Assembly: GCA_963921185.1 (NCBI GenBank)
Contig: OY992531.1
Span: 161,326,017 to 161,390,016, forward strand
Direction: 5' to 3'
Length of the DNA stretch: 64,000 nt
Source: Dasysyrphus tricinctus
Lineage: Eukaryota > Arthropoda > Insecta > Diptera > Syrphidae
Below the pieces are notes generated by a model, which worked only from the letters and a program-made list of their open reading frames with translations, was not told where the DNA came from and searched no databases. Below are positions 54,653 to 64,000 of this stretch, in pieces. Numbering within the stretch: the stretch's first letter is position 1; every line of letters begins with the position of its first letter. Both the position numbers and the translations under genes were made by a program.

Positions 54653-55330
54653 GGCACTTTAACTGGCGTTTTAGTTTAAAGCAAAACAGCACTTTTTTTT
54701 AAACAAATTTTCATTTTTGGTTTCTAAACTTGTAGCTTTTTTGATGCAAAATGACACAAGCCTTAAACTTTTTCTTAAAAAACAGCTTTTTAATAACATT
54801 AATATACGATTTAAAATAAACAAAAAAACTAATAAATTTTCATTTAAAAACTTCATACAAATTAATTTTTAAATAAAGAAAAACTTTAAATGTCACTTTG
54901 CTTTTGAAGCGACGAAATAACGTTTACCCAATAATAAAAGCAAAGCGCCGATTAAGATAAAATGTTTTTTTTTCTGAAACTTAACGACTCATCGTGTAAG
55001 AAACTGGCTCAACAAGTCGAGGGAAATTTTTTTACTTGACAACTGTTACGGTTCTCATTGAGATACAGAAATGATTTTCACTTGTTGAACTAATATAGTT
55101 GAACAAGTAATTGTTGACTAGTTGACTTGTTGTTCTGTGTTATAGGCCCCAGTACGCCCGTAAGACGATTTTGCCAATGACAAACTTTTTTGTTGTTGTT
55201 GTTGTAATACATTGACTTTCCCCAACAAAAAACAAAAATCGCACTGGAAAAATCAGGTCGTGTAAATGCAAGGAAAACCTCACAAGAGCTTTTGACCTGT
55301 GAGCCCTCACAACGCCAGAATAGAGCTATA

Positions 55331-55576
55331 AAGGTAAGACCGCACTCGACGGAACTGCACTTCAGCGGAACAGAACTTCAAAATATTTTTTTCGACAACG
55401 AAACTGAACGGAACTTCAGTCCGCGGCATAGTTGGTCAGATTATCAAGTTTGCTGCATGGTGCTGTGCCTGTCCCGTGAAGTTCAGTTGTCGCTTAGTGA
55501 AATACAATTTCATACAAAAAATATTGTGAAGTTCTGTTCCGTTGAAGAGCAGTTCCGTCGAGTGCGGTTTTGCCTT
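55331..55576. mobile_element. MITE at the centre of the large foldback, TA duplication
   Basis: 246 bp. Inverted ends AAGGTAAGACCGCACTCGAC and the complement of AAGGCAAAACCGCACTCGAC, flanked by TA (55329-55330, 55577-55578). The interior is GC-richer, with CGGAACTTCAG-type repeats. It sits in the loop of the foldback. Confidence 0.8.
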
Positions 55577-56447
55577 TATTTGGAAAGAAAAAAAGTCGGC
55601 ATTTACACGACCTGATTTTTCCAGTGTGATTTTTGTTTTTTGTTGCGGAAAGTCAGTGTATTACAACAACAACAACAAAAAAGTTTGTCATTGGAAAAAT
55701 CGTCTTACGGGCGTACTGGTGGTACAACATTGCATACAAAAAAAATTAAATATTTGAATCAATTTTTTTTAAATGCAGATATATAACACACAAAGAGCAC
55801 AAAATTATGAAACCGGTTTGATTGAAATTAGTTAGTAATTGAGAAAGTTATGCTACCTTTAATTCAAGGTGACACAGAATTGCATAAAAAGAAAAATAAA
55901 CCTTAGAATCAATTTTTTTAAATGCAGATAAATAACACACAAAGAGCACAAAATTATGACACCACTCTTATTAAAATCGGTTAATAATTGACAAAGTTGT
56001 GCCAGCTTAAATTTAAGGTGACACAACATTGCATACATACAAATATATTGCAGCACAAAAATCGCGAAAACAACACAAAAATAGCACAAAAAGAGCATAA
56101 AATTCTAATAAAATTTTTAATTATTTATGCCTTTGTTGGTGAGCTAACTTTTTGGACGTAAGGTATCTGATCATGACATTTAATTGACTCAAAAAAAATT
56201 ATCCATAGAAATGAGGACCTTCAAAAAAAATAAAAACAAAATAATTTTGTTGTCTCGTCTCATTTTTTGCAATAACGGTACTTCAAAAAAAATTTGTTTG
56301 CAAACAAATCTCTAAACAAAACGTAAAGCTGTAAAATGCTTTTTATTTCAACTCAATACGACCACTCGTCACAAAGATACAGCTCTTCAAAAAACGCTAA
56401 CAAAAATTGAAAAAAAATTTGTTCCTTTAATATTGTTGACTAGTGTA

Positions 56448-57336
56448 TTTTTTTCTGAGCAGTCATAAGGCTTGCTATCACCAGTTGCAGTATTATCCAC
56501 TCATTACGGGACACCCTGGTATATGCTAATTTTATGTATCTCTATATCAAAAAGCTAGAATTAAAAAAAAAATTGAATGTTTGAACTTAATAAGATTTTG
56601 AGTTTTTTATTTATACCTAATGGAATTTTTGGGTGTGTGAAAACTACTTTTTAGCGAATAATTTTTAATATTTTTCCTACCTTATGTTTTCGGTGGTGCT
56701 GAATTCGAATCTGAGGTTTGCAATTGAAAACAAAAGCAAAAAAAATGCATTTTTTGGGAGTTTCTCACTTATGGCTCGAAAACTAGCATACACAATTCCC
56801 AACAAACTCCATTTAAAGTTTAAAGAAAATGGACGTGTTTTTACTGGTCCGAAAAGCCACTCGAAAACACTTACTACTTATTAATTACACTGTATGACAA
56901 AATTTGAAATTGAGTTTGAAAATGAACCAAAATATACTTTTCTGGTGTTATTTCATGCTCAGAATTGCTCTATCACTTCACGTTTTTGAGATACTCGAAT
57001 CTAAAATTAAAAAAGCCATTTTTTAGGAAAATTTTTGCGTTATATTATTTCTCGAGGTAATTTTTTCGAATAAATTTCTATGGTCATTATGAAGTATGAA
57101 AATTTTTCTTTCAAAACTCTTTTTCAATCTTTCAAATACTTTCATTCATCTTTGATAAAGCATTATTTTAGCGGAAGCAGCTAAAGTACACCAATATTCA
57201 AATAACAATTTTGCATTTTTTCCCATGACGCAAGTCACGAACAAAAATTGAAACTAGCTCAAATGACTCAACTCCATATTGCGTTCCGCTCATTTGAACT
57301 TTTAACTTGAATTATATTCAGTCACTCCCCTTTAAC
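56448..57336. other. Non-coding interval
   Basis: AT-rich. 56500-56530 contains ACGGGACACCCTGGTATA, an end-like motif of some DNA transposons without a partner here. No gene is seen up to the bacterial-type segment. Confidence 0.4.
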
Positions 57337-57990
57337 CGTCATACCATCGGACGATGTTAAAGCCCTTAAAGCACAAACATATCCGTATATACGACCATCT
57401 CCCAGTTTTATTTGGTAATAATATAGCAAAAGCTTGCCGTATCTTATCATATAGATCGTAATTTTTCATCGTATTAATATATGTATATATCATCTACTTC
57501 TTGCAATATTCGCACCTTTTCTTCATCGACTTCACTTATAATCCTCACTGCAAGTCCGGGTCCAGGAAATGGATGTTGAAATATTATCTCGTCTGAAAGC
57601 CCAATTTCTTTTCCAAGTAGCAAAACCTCATCTTTAAAGAGGTAGCGTAAAGGCTCTACTAGTTCAGGGGCCTATTTCAGCGCTACTACAACAGAGCTAC
57701 ATCAATTACATCAACTACATCGCACATTAAAATCCTTAAGCTACATCATTTATAATTGTCTGATTCAAACATACAACTGGAGTTATGAAATAATAGATAC
57801 AAAAGTTTAATAAATTACGAATGGAACTGGTGTAGTTGTAGGATGAAGTTGTTAAATGTAGTTGATGTAATTGATGTAGTAGCGCAGAAATAGGCCCCAG
57901 GTTCATCTTTTCTGGAAACCCACCAACATTATGGTGAGACTTAATTGTACTAGTGTTGTCTGAGGTATGCTCTGACTCAACTTCATCAGA
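57337..57990 (-). pseudogene. guaA: Bacterial-type GMP synthase (guaA) fragment, interrupted by a MITE
   Basis: Minus strand. 57990-57898 reads ESEHTSDNTSTIKSHHNVGG then FPEKMN. After the MITE (57668-57897), 57664 onward gives LVEPLRYLFKDEVLLLGKEI, GLSDEIIFQHPFPGPGLAVR and ISEVDEEKVRILQEVDDIYI. Shifted frames then give NTMKNYDLYDKIRQAFAILL and GDGRIYGYVCALRALTSSDG. KSHHNVGG, HPFPGPGLA and the GDGR...ALR block are signatures of the C-terminal half of glutamine-hydrolysing GMP synthase, which makes GMP from XMP. The wording is of the bacterial, Rickettsiales-like type. The N-terminal amidotransferase, the PP-loop and the last residues are missing and the frame is broken, so it is a pseudogene. 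Confidence 0.85.
57668..57897. mobile_element. MITE inside the guaA fragment, CAG duplication
   Basis: 230 bp. Ends GGGCCTATTTCAGCGCTAC and the complement of GGGCCTATTTCTGCGCTAC, flanked by CAG (57665-57667, 57898-57900). Same family as 362-596, with the same subterminal ACATCAATTACATCAACTAC motif. guaA coding resumes on the other side, with one base lost. Confidence 0.88.
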
Positions 57991-58007
57991 GTAGTAGTAG
58001 AACTACT

Positions 58008-58427
58008 AATCCTATGAAATAAATAAATCAATACTGGTCCAAGGGCAACAGGATCTTTGAGCAAGCTATCCATCTCAAAACCAAATACTCTTGCTCGTGA
58101 AAAATCTAGCAAATTTTCTTTATTATCAATTATTGTAGCATGAGAACCATCATCATGCCACATAGATTGCCCCAGCTAGAGTATCAGGACCTGCAAGTCC
58201 TAAAAACGGTACAAGGTTTCTCAAGGACTTGTCTTCTTTTCAAAATTTAAAATGTCTTTCAAATGCATCATTAATTCGTGCAATATCTTCTGAAGTAAAT
58301 TTATCATTATACACCGAAATTAGAGACTTTATCCACTCTATTAAAAATGTTCTATTATCAGAGGTGTCATCAAGTTGCAAAAGATTAAAATTTGTTTTAG
58401 TTCTTGGTTCTATTGCAGTACTTACCA
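58008..58427 (-). pseudogene. virB4: Bacterial type IV secretion ATPase (virB4) fragment
   Basis: Minus strand, directly upstream of the guaA piece. Reads IEPRTKTNFNLLQLDDTSDN, RTFLIEWIKSLISVYNDKFT and SEDIARINDAFE, then a TGA (58240-58242). KEDKSLRNLVPFLGLAGPDT follows and, after a frameshift near 58160, WHDDGSHATIIDNKENLLDF, SRARVFGFEMDSLLKDP and VALGPVLIYLFHRI. This is the middle-to-C-terminal part of VirB4, the ATPase that energises type IV secretion, between the Walker A and Walker B regions; neither Walker motif is included. The style is that of Rickettsiales, most like Anaplasmataceae such as Wolbachia in my reading. Non-functional fragment. Confidence 0.8.
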
Positions 58428-59222
58428 CTGACTCAAAATAAGTAAGTATTGACAATACGATTTTGGAACACAAAAAAACTTTATTATAATTAATTCAAAC
58501 GTTAAGATATACATAATATATATAATACAAAAAAAATCGATCGTTCTTTATTTTTACTGTTTATATGAAAGATGATAAGATGGTAAGATAAAGTAGCCAG
58601 GGGTCATCGATTTGAAGTTATTCAAAAAAACTTATGCTCTAAAATAAATAATAATAATAATCTTGATTGGTGACTTCCTGTGGATATATAAGGCCTTTTC
58701 CTTTGGAGGTGGCAAAGTACTTGCGAGTACTTTGCCAGCTTTTTTCAATGGAACTCATCAAACTGCTTTCCCATGTAAAATGTATCTACTCGCGCATGAG
58801 AGCATGTGCAGTTGGTAGTACTAGATTAGGGTTTTCATCTACTCGTAAGTACTTCGCCACCTCCAAAGGAAAACGGCTATAATAAAATGAATTATTATTA
58901 AATTATTATCCATACGACTTTTTATCCTCACAAAGGAGAATGAGCAAATTTGTCTAAACATGGGCGTGAGCGTTCAAGAATGATTTTGTTAGTTTTTCAT
59001 GGTGGTGTATTTCAACAATGTAATATTTTCTTTGTTAGTGAATGTCCACGATTTCTCATCAGCTGGATAAAACTTTAAGGAAAGCCAAGGACGAAGAATT
59101 ATATTACGTGCATAAGTGGTAAGAACTGGCATCTACATTGAAGGAATCACCTATAACATACAAAGAAAATAATATACATCTGTCTTTTGATAGGTCTCTC
59201 TATTTAAGTTCATTATAGACCG
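58428..59222. other. Interval without a gene, holding one MITE
   Basis: AT-rich. Apart from the MITE at 58688-58882 I see only a short charged frame at 59040-59160 (STISHQLDKTLRKAKDEELY and onward), which I do not recognise. Confidence 0.4.
58688..58882. mobile_element. MITE with CCTTTGGAGGTGGC ends
   Basis: About 195 bp. TTTTCCTTTGGAGGTGGCAA at the left mirrors the complement of TTTTCCTTTGGAGGTGGCGA at the right, followed inside by AGTACTTGCGAGTA-type motifs. Flanked by TATA-rich DNA, consistent with a TA duplication. Confidence 0.7.
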
Positions 59223-59381
59223 AGAGGCCACATCAGATTTTGGGTGTGAGTGATAGCAAAAAAAGAAGTATAAGCGTCGAAAGCTCCGTTAATATTCAAA
59301 AAATCGCCTTTAATGTAGCTTTCGACAGCTATACTTCTTTTTTTGCTATCACTCGCAGCCAAAATCTGCTGTGGGCTCTTA
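59223..59381. mobile_element. 160-bp hairpin MITE
   Basis: Nearly the whole length is an inverted repeat: CAGATTTTGGGTGTGAGTGA at the left against the complement of CAGATTTTGGCTGCGAGTGA, continuing through GCAAAAAAAGAAGTATA on both sides. The loop is short (about 59290-59320). Confidence 0.75.
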
Positions 59382-60947
59382 GACTATTATATTTTTACTT
59401 TTTTTACATGGCTAACAAACTGGTATTATGTTTAAGCTAAAAATCATAGATACCACAAGATTTATCAGCCATGTAAACAATTACATTGTTAAAATTACAT
59501 TGTTGTCTATTAGCCTATTGAATAGACCTTTTATAAAGGAACAATTACGTGCAAGGGTTTTTATTATTGTATATGCTTGTTTGGCCCATAAGTATGCTTA
59601 AAACCGAAAATGCTACTAAATTCACCCATGCGTTTCTGAGAGAATGGTCACACTGGCAGACTTGGTATAACTCGAAAACTAAGCCGAATTTGACAATTTT
59701 ACATCTAAAACTTTTTGCTCAAAATTTAATTTTCTATCGAAATGGATAGTTTGGATAATTAAAAAAAAATGAATGCGGGAAAAGTTAACAAAAACCAACA
59801 TAAAAAAAATCGAAAAATCAAAGAATTTTTAATTTTTATCTAAATTGCGCAAAGCTTTTTTCGGAGCAAAGATACGCTCAAGACATGCATGAACAAAGTA
59901 AACTAGAGTCCTAAGGCCTTAATAAGACATGTTAAAAAAGCTATATTATTTGAAAATTGACAGAGATATAGCCATTCAAACTTTATCATTTCTTAAAATT
60001 TTTCGCAGTTTTTGTCTGAAAGCCTATTTTTTGGTACTTTATGACAAATTTAACGTTCCTGGCATCTGGTACCAAATCTTTTTTTAATCCAACCAGCCGT
60101 TCGGTCTAAAGGTCTGAAGGCATTTAAAAACAGCCGAAAAACGAAATTGGGAACTTACATACTTTTTAAAATTCTCTATAGCTGTAATGTCATATTATAT
60201 CAAAATTTTGATTTCGAACATTTTTACGAAAGTGAAATTTGCCATATTGTTCCGAAAAAGGGACTTTCGGGCCAAAACTGCGAAAAATTACTAGAAATGA
60301 TGAGGTTTGAATGAGAATATTTTTGTCAACTTTGAACAAATATTAAATTTTGAACATGCCATATTAAAGCCTTTAGTCTCTTCTTTATTTTGTCGATGCA
60401 TGTCTTGACCCTATCTTTGCTCCAAAAAAAGTTATGCACAATTTATTAAAAACTTTAGATATTCTTTATTTTTTTATTTTTTTTACGTTGGTTTTTGTTA
60501 ACTTTTCCTGCTTCAATTTTTTTGTAAAATTTTTTAAACTATCAATTCCAATAGAAACATTTATTTTGTATTATTAAGTATTATATGTAAAATTGTCAAA
60601 TTCGGCTTAGTTTTCGAGTTACACCAAAAATATTGAACAGTGGCCAGTGTGACCATTCTCTCAGAAATGCATGAGTGAATTTAGTTGCATTTTCGGTTTT
60701 AAGCATGCTTATGGGTCAAACAATCATTATATTATTATTATTATTAAAAGCTTTATTCATCCTTTTTTTTTTCTTTTTTTTTACAAGATTGGTTTAAAAA
60801 ACAAAATAAAAAAAATTAAATACATAAGTCTTTTAATGAATTTACTATATTTACTTTAATTTAACACTTTTTAAATTCTTAGGCGAAAATTAATTATTTA
60901 ATAAAGATTATTAGCCTTTCTGCATAGGTATTCAATTTAAATATTAT

Positions 60948-62478
60948 CTATTCAATTAAATTCAAGTTCATGTCACATGTGGATATAAGCCTCCCAAAGC
61001 TTTTCCATATTTCTTTGTCTTTTGCAGCTCTTTTCCATCTTCCATTTTGTCGGGTGATGTCATCTCTCCATCGTTTCATTTGCCTGCCTACACTGCGCCA
61101 GCCATCCCTAGGTATCCACTCGGTGCCTCTTATAGTCCAGCGGTTGTCATTCATCCGCGCTACATGGCCTGCCCAATTCCATTTCTGCTGCTTTGCATTC
61201 TCCACCACGTCTACGAAGTTCGTCATCCGTCTTAAATCTTCGTTTCGGATATGTTGTCTTCTTGAGACGTTTAACATTGACCTTTTCATAGCTCTTTGTG
61301 CTGTGGCAAGCTTCTGTGCTGATTTGGCTGACAGGCTCCATGTTTGAGACCCATACGTCATTACTGGCAATATAGATCCGTCAAATAGATATTTTCTGGA
61401 GCTTTGGCTAATATTGGAATCGAAAATATGTTTATGTTTCCAAAACTGTTTCCAGCTGTTAGTAATTCTTCTGTCTATCTCCTTATCTTCCCTATTTTCT
61501 ATGGAAATTGTCTGCCCGAGGTAAATATAGTTATCAACATATTCTATTTCTTTTCCGTTTACAAGAATTTCAATTTGTTCACCTTTGCCCATTAGCTTTG
61601 TCTTATCTGCATTCATTTCAAGTCCTGAAGCTTTGCAGTGAGTTTGTAGTTCTGATATCATTCTTTCCAAGTCTTGACTTGATGTTGCTAATAAAACAAT
61701 ATCGTCTGCGAACCTCAAATTATTCAGAAATTCGCCATTTATTTTTAACCCAAAGGATTCCCAACTGATTTCTCGGAATATTTCCTCAAGGACTGCGCAG
61801 AAAAATGCTTGTGACAAAGGGTCGCCTTGCCTTACTCCTCTGCTAAGCTGGAACTATCTGCCCTTCCTTTCTAGCGAAATTCTGGATGTTGCATTTGTAT
61901 ATATGTTTTTTATAATTCTTATAAATTTGTTGGGCACACCCTGATTTTGTAGTGATTTCCAGATTGTTGGATGTTCGACGGTATCGAATGCTTTCGTAAA
62001 ATCGATGAAAGCTAGTTCAAGATCAAGATGGTATTCATTACACTTTTCAATAACTTGATTTATTGTTTGGAGATGGTCTGTAGTACTAAAGCCTTTTCGA
62101 AAGCCAGCTTGCTCTCTTGGTTGCTGCTCGTCTAGATTAGTACGTATTCTTCTAAATAAACACTTTGCAAAAACCTTATAAATTACTGATATCAGACTTA
62201 TGGGTCTATAATTATTTATGTTTCCGGTGTCTCCTTTTTTGTGTAATAGTATAATGGTTGATTCTTTCCATTGGTTTGGGATGTCTTCTGTATTTAATAT
62301 CCAATTAAAAATATTTGTAATGCTGTTAGTAAGGTTGTTCTTGCCTATTTTAAGCATTTCGCCTCTTATTCCATCCTGTCCGCAAGATTTGCCATTTGGT
62401 AATTCTTTTATTGATTGTTCTATTTCAGAGGTTAAGAATGGAAGGACTCTTTCTTCATCTACTTCAAGGTTTACTTAT
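60948..62478 (-). pseudogene. RTE-like reverse transcriptase, with nonsense codons
   Basis: From 62478: VDEERVLPFLTSEIEQSIKE, GKSCGQDGIRGEM, ESTIILLHKKGDTGNINNYR, PISLISVIYKVF, QAGFRKGFSTTDHLQTINQV and LAFIDFTKAFDTVEH (first catalytic Asp), ending at a TAG after SLERKGR (61854). The frame continues from 61817 with the catalytic FADDIVLLATSS, GLEMNADKTKLM, YIYLGQTISIENRED, MTYGSQTWSLSAKSAQKLAT and WNWAGHVARM. A TAA lies upstream near 62476. Two nonsense codons make it inactive, though the rest is well preserved. Confidence 0.85.
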
Positions 62479-62704
62479 TTGTTTTGTATCTCTTCCGACG
62501 TAAGATTTGTTTTATAGAGATTTTCATAAAATTCAGTTGCAGTTCTGTTGATTTCTTCTCGGTTTTGTATGCTCTTCTTGTTTTTGGCAAGGTTGAGTAT
62601 CCACTCCTTTCCGACAGACAATTCTTTTTGTACTTTTTTCATTGATTTTGTGTCATCGATAATTTGCTTTATTATTCTGTTATTATAATCGAGAATATCT
62701 TTTT

Positions 62705-63064
62705 TTATTTCATTTTACATTGTTTTTTGAGGTTATTGAACTCATTCTTTTGGACATCTGATAAGTGAGATTTTTGTCGAAGTGCTTCTCTTTTAGCTAT
62801 GAGATTCTTTGTTGTTTTTGTTAGTTTATCAGTTTTTTGTTTTGAATTTTTAAGAATGCTACTTTCCGCTGCTTTTAGGATTCCATTTTCAAGCTGGTTA
62901 TATGCATCTTGTAGAGAAGACTTATTAAGAATATCCCAATTGCATCTTCTATCAAGCTCCTCGGTGTATTTTCGTGTACTTTCTTCATCCAATATTTGTG
63001 GTATTTCTCTTATTGATGACTTTTTGTGATATTTTTTGGTTTTGTGGTTAATTTGAAATTCAAT
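62705..63064 (-). pseudogene. RTE-like ORF, linker between endonuclease and reverse transcriptase
   Basis: NHKTKKYHKKSSIREIPQIL, then ELDRRCNWDILNKSSLQDAY and LTKTTKNLIAKREALRQKSH, a basic helical linker typical of RTE-type elements. The open frame extends to 63118 only because it reads into the foldback arm, which even supplies an ATG. Those first 17 or so codons are not LINE sequence. Confidence 0.7.
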
Positions 63065-63149
63065 ATCATATTCAATAATAAAAACCCTTGCACGTAATTG
63101 TTCCTTTATACCCTTCATTTTCCGGTCTATTCAATAGGCTATATATATA

Positions 63150-63259
63150 GGTATTCCTCATCTGCATGATTGTAGTAAAAAGAACATTTCTTACTTCATC
63201 CTTGGCTTCAACTGGAAGGTCTCTCATCATTGCGACTCATGTTTTAAGGAAAAGCTCAT
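63150..63259 (-). pseudogene. Possible BESS-motif fragment
   Basis: Minus strand: DELFLKT, a stop, then VAMMRDLPVEAKDEVRNVLF and TTIMQMRN. The spacing of Leu/Phe and Pro resembles the BESS interaction motif of MADF/BESS proteins, and a similar sequence ends the gene at 37894. It lies directly against the foldback copy 2 insertion. Short and broken. Confidence 0.4.
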
Positions 63260-63374
63260 CTTAATCCTAGCTTGGCTAAATTTTGGAGAGAATCAGAGAA
63301 TTTTTTATGGGAGTGAAACTATGTAAAAAAAAGGGGGAAATTAAATTTACCGCTACAGCGACTATAGGTACGGT

Positions 63375-63505
63375 GACCATCCGTCCTCTTTTTAGTAGGA
63401 CAGTCCTCTTTTTCGGAGTCCTGTCCTCTATATTTTATTTTATAAAAGAGGACAGAAAATTGTCCTCCTTTTACTGAATTGTCCTCCAAATGTCCTCATT
63501 TTATC
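63375..63505. repeat. GTCCTC-rich terminus
   Basis: Begins TACGGTGACCATCCGTCCTC and repeats GTCCTC or GAGGAC about ten times in 130 bp. The layout (GTGACCA then alternating TCCTC/AGGAC) resembles ends of hAT-type elements of the Zaphod kind. No partner end was found. 63505-64000 is AT-rich without a recognisable gene. Confidence 0.4.
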
Positions 63506-64000
63506 TTTCAAATCATTTTTCTAAGACTAAAACCATATCAAATATCTGTTTTTTCATTATTCAACCAATAACTTTATATAGCACTAGTCACGTCTTTTTT
63601 CAGTGTACTATAATTTGGAAAAGATCTAGAAATCAATAATGAATAGTAGTAGATAGGTAATTTTAGTCAAAAGATACGTCAATGAAAAACAAATTAAAAA
63701 ATGGACAGTTGGTTACCAGATAAGAAATTTTTTTAAGGAATATGTGAAAATCTATTCTAGACAGTAAAATTGTCGCTATTATTTCTAGCTTGAAATGCCC
63801 TGACAAAGAGTGTTTTCAAATTCAAATGAATTTTTGACACCAGAGAAATCGCAATTAAAAGTTGACAAACTAGAGGCAATGTCAATAGCAAAGTGCAATA
63901 AATTACAACTTTGGCTGTGCAGATTTTTAAATTTTCTTAAGAAAAAATATTGCGAAGAAAAGTACGACAATTAGACAATGTTTCAGCCCTATTTAAAAAA

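Larger units (their letters stand above)
52512..55149. mobile_element. TIR element with CAG duplication inside the large foldback
   Basis: Ends GGGCTTATAACACAATAC and the complement of GGGCCTATAACACAGAAC. CAG is duplicated at 52509-52511 and 55150-55152. The empty site is preserved in the other arm (about 55722-55728). Same end style and CWG target as the MITEs at 362 and 57668. The interior is AT-rich and contains an RTE-like fragment (53432-53965) and a MITE (54313-54652). No transposase was found. Confidence 0.75.
50563..56445. mobile_element. 5.9-kb nested foldback element
   Basis: Outer ends CACTAGTCAACAAT, flanked by TA (50561-50562, 56446-56447). Left-arm blocks 50563-50846, 52066-52508 and 55150-55265 pair, in reverse order, with 56160-56445, 55725-56155 and 55605-55725. 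The arms are thus about 0.9 kb each and nearly identical. They are separated by a 1.2-kb inner palindrome (left arm only), a 2.6-kb TIR element (left arm only) and a central MITE. No transposase gene is visible. Confidence 0.8.
60728..63064 (-). mobile_element. RTE-like non-LTR retrotransposon, 5' truncated
   Basis: Minus strand, 3' end at an ATT (TAA on its own strand) tandem tail (60728-60746). It keeps the reverse transcriptase and C-terminal regions but lacks the endonuclease. The short duplication is uncertain (AATCAT versus AATATCAT). It lies in the right arm of the foldback. Confidence 0.8.
59513..63138. mobile_element. Foldback element, copy 2, carrying a LINE
   Basis: Same family as 2681-3949: ends GCCTATTGAATAGACC, TA on both sides (59511-59512, 63139-63140), and the long inverted arms including CACCCATGCGTTTCTGAGAG. 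The LINE at about 60728-63064 lies within the right arm. Without it the element would be about 1.29 kb. Confidence 0.8.

Noticed and set aside
50563..56445. Calling the large foldback a CACTA-superfamily element because its tips read CACTAG
   Set aside because: CACTA elements make 3-bp duplications. Here only TA is shared by the two flanks, and there is no CACTA transposase.
57337..58427. Treating the bacterial-type segment as assembly contamination
   Set aside because: An insect MITE with a CAG target duplication splits the guaA piece, the fragments are decayed, and both flanks are insect-type repeats.
1..64000. CRISPR arrays, bacterial operons, riboswitches, attachment sites
   Set aside because: The tandem repeats present are transposon-derived or microsatellite, with no short repeat-spacer pattern. 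The only bacterial-type sequence is the pseudogene pair near 58 kb.

Overview
The window looks like repeat-dense nuclear DNA from an insect, most likely a fly. It is AT-rich, carries TACATATGTA-type runs, and holds the usual insect repertoire: copia, Ty3/Gypsy, BEL/Pao, Jockey-like and RTE-like retroelements, Penelope, Tc1/mariner (maT and rosa-like), PIF/Harbinger, MULE/NOF-like and many MITEs and foldback elements. I see no intact host gene, no operons, no rRNA and no CRISPR. The only coding sequence that looks intact is a 346-aa DD37D transposase (5618-6658). The species call is an inference from element content.

Region by region. 1-6970: a MITE, a Tc1 transposase tail, then a minus-strand copia pseudogene cut by a palindromic foldback (2681-3949) and by a complete maT element (5466-6782). 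7010-9330: a decayed MULE/NOF-like transposase ending in a ubiquitin-protease-like domain. 10360-22365: one PIF/Harbinger transposase gene split into pieces by a Transib-like element (10461-12279), a 2.2-kb foldback (12756-14910, itself carrying a MITE), a head-to-head Penelope pair (15378-18332) and an LTR-like element (18432-22192, itself carrying a DD41D mariner). The target-site duplications at the Transib-like, Penelope and LTR-like insertions give a consistent reading frame when each insert is removed.

19000-32818 is a threefold tandem array with a unit of about 4.6 kb. Each unit runs from inside the mariner to inside the integrase gene of a Ty3/Gypsy element, and the repeated junction lies at a 4-bp TTTG microhomology. 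The only full-length Gypsy copy (31981-37056, minus strand, two LTRs) follows the array. 37791-38253 holds a second Harbinger remnant with a convergent BESS-type accessory gene.

41205-50202 is a mix of BEL/Pao, Jockey-like and RTE-like fragments, small TIR elements, a tRNA-like SINE head and a 200-bp assembly gap. 50563-56445 is a 5.9-kb nested palindrome. The most unusual segment is 57337-58427: broken, bacterial-type guaA (GMP synthase) and virB4 (type IV secretion ATPase) pieces. The guaA piece is interrupted by an insect MITE of the same family as the one at 362-596, which points to an old nuclear transfer from a Rickettsiales-type endosymbiont. 59513-63138 is a second copy of the 2681-3949 foldback family with an RTE-like LINE inside it.

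All family names come from reading motifs by eye. No database search or alignment was run.
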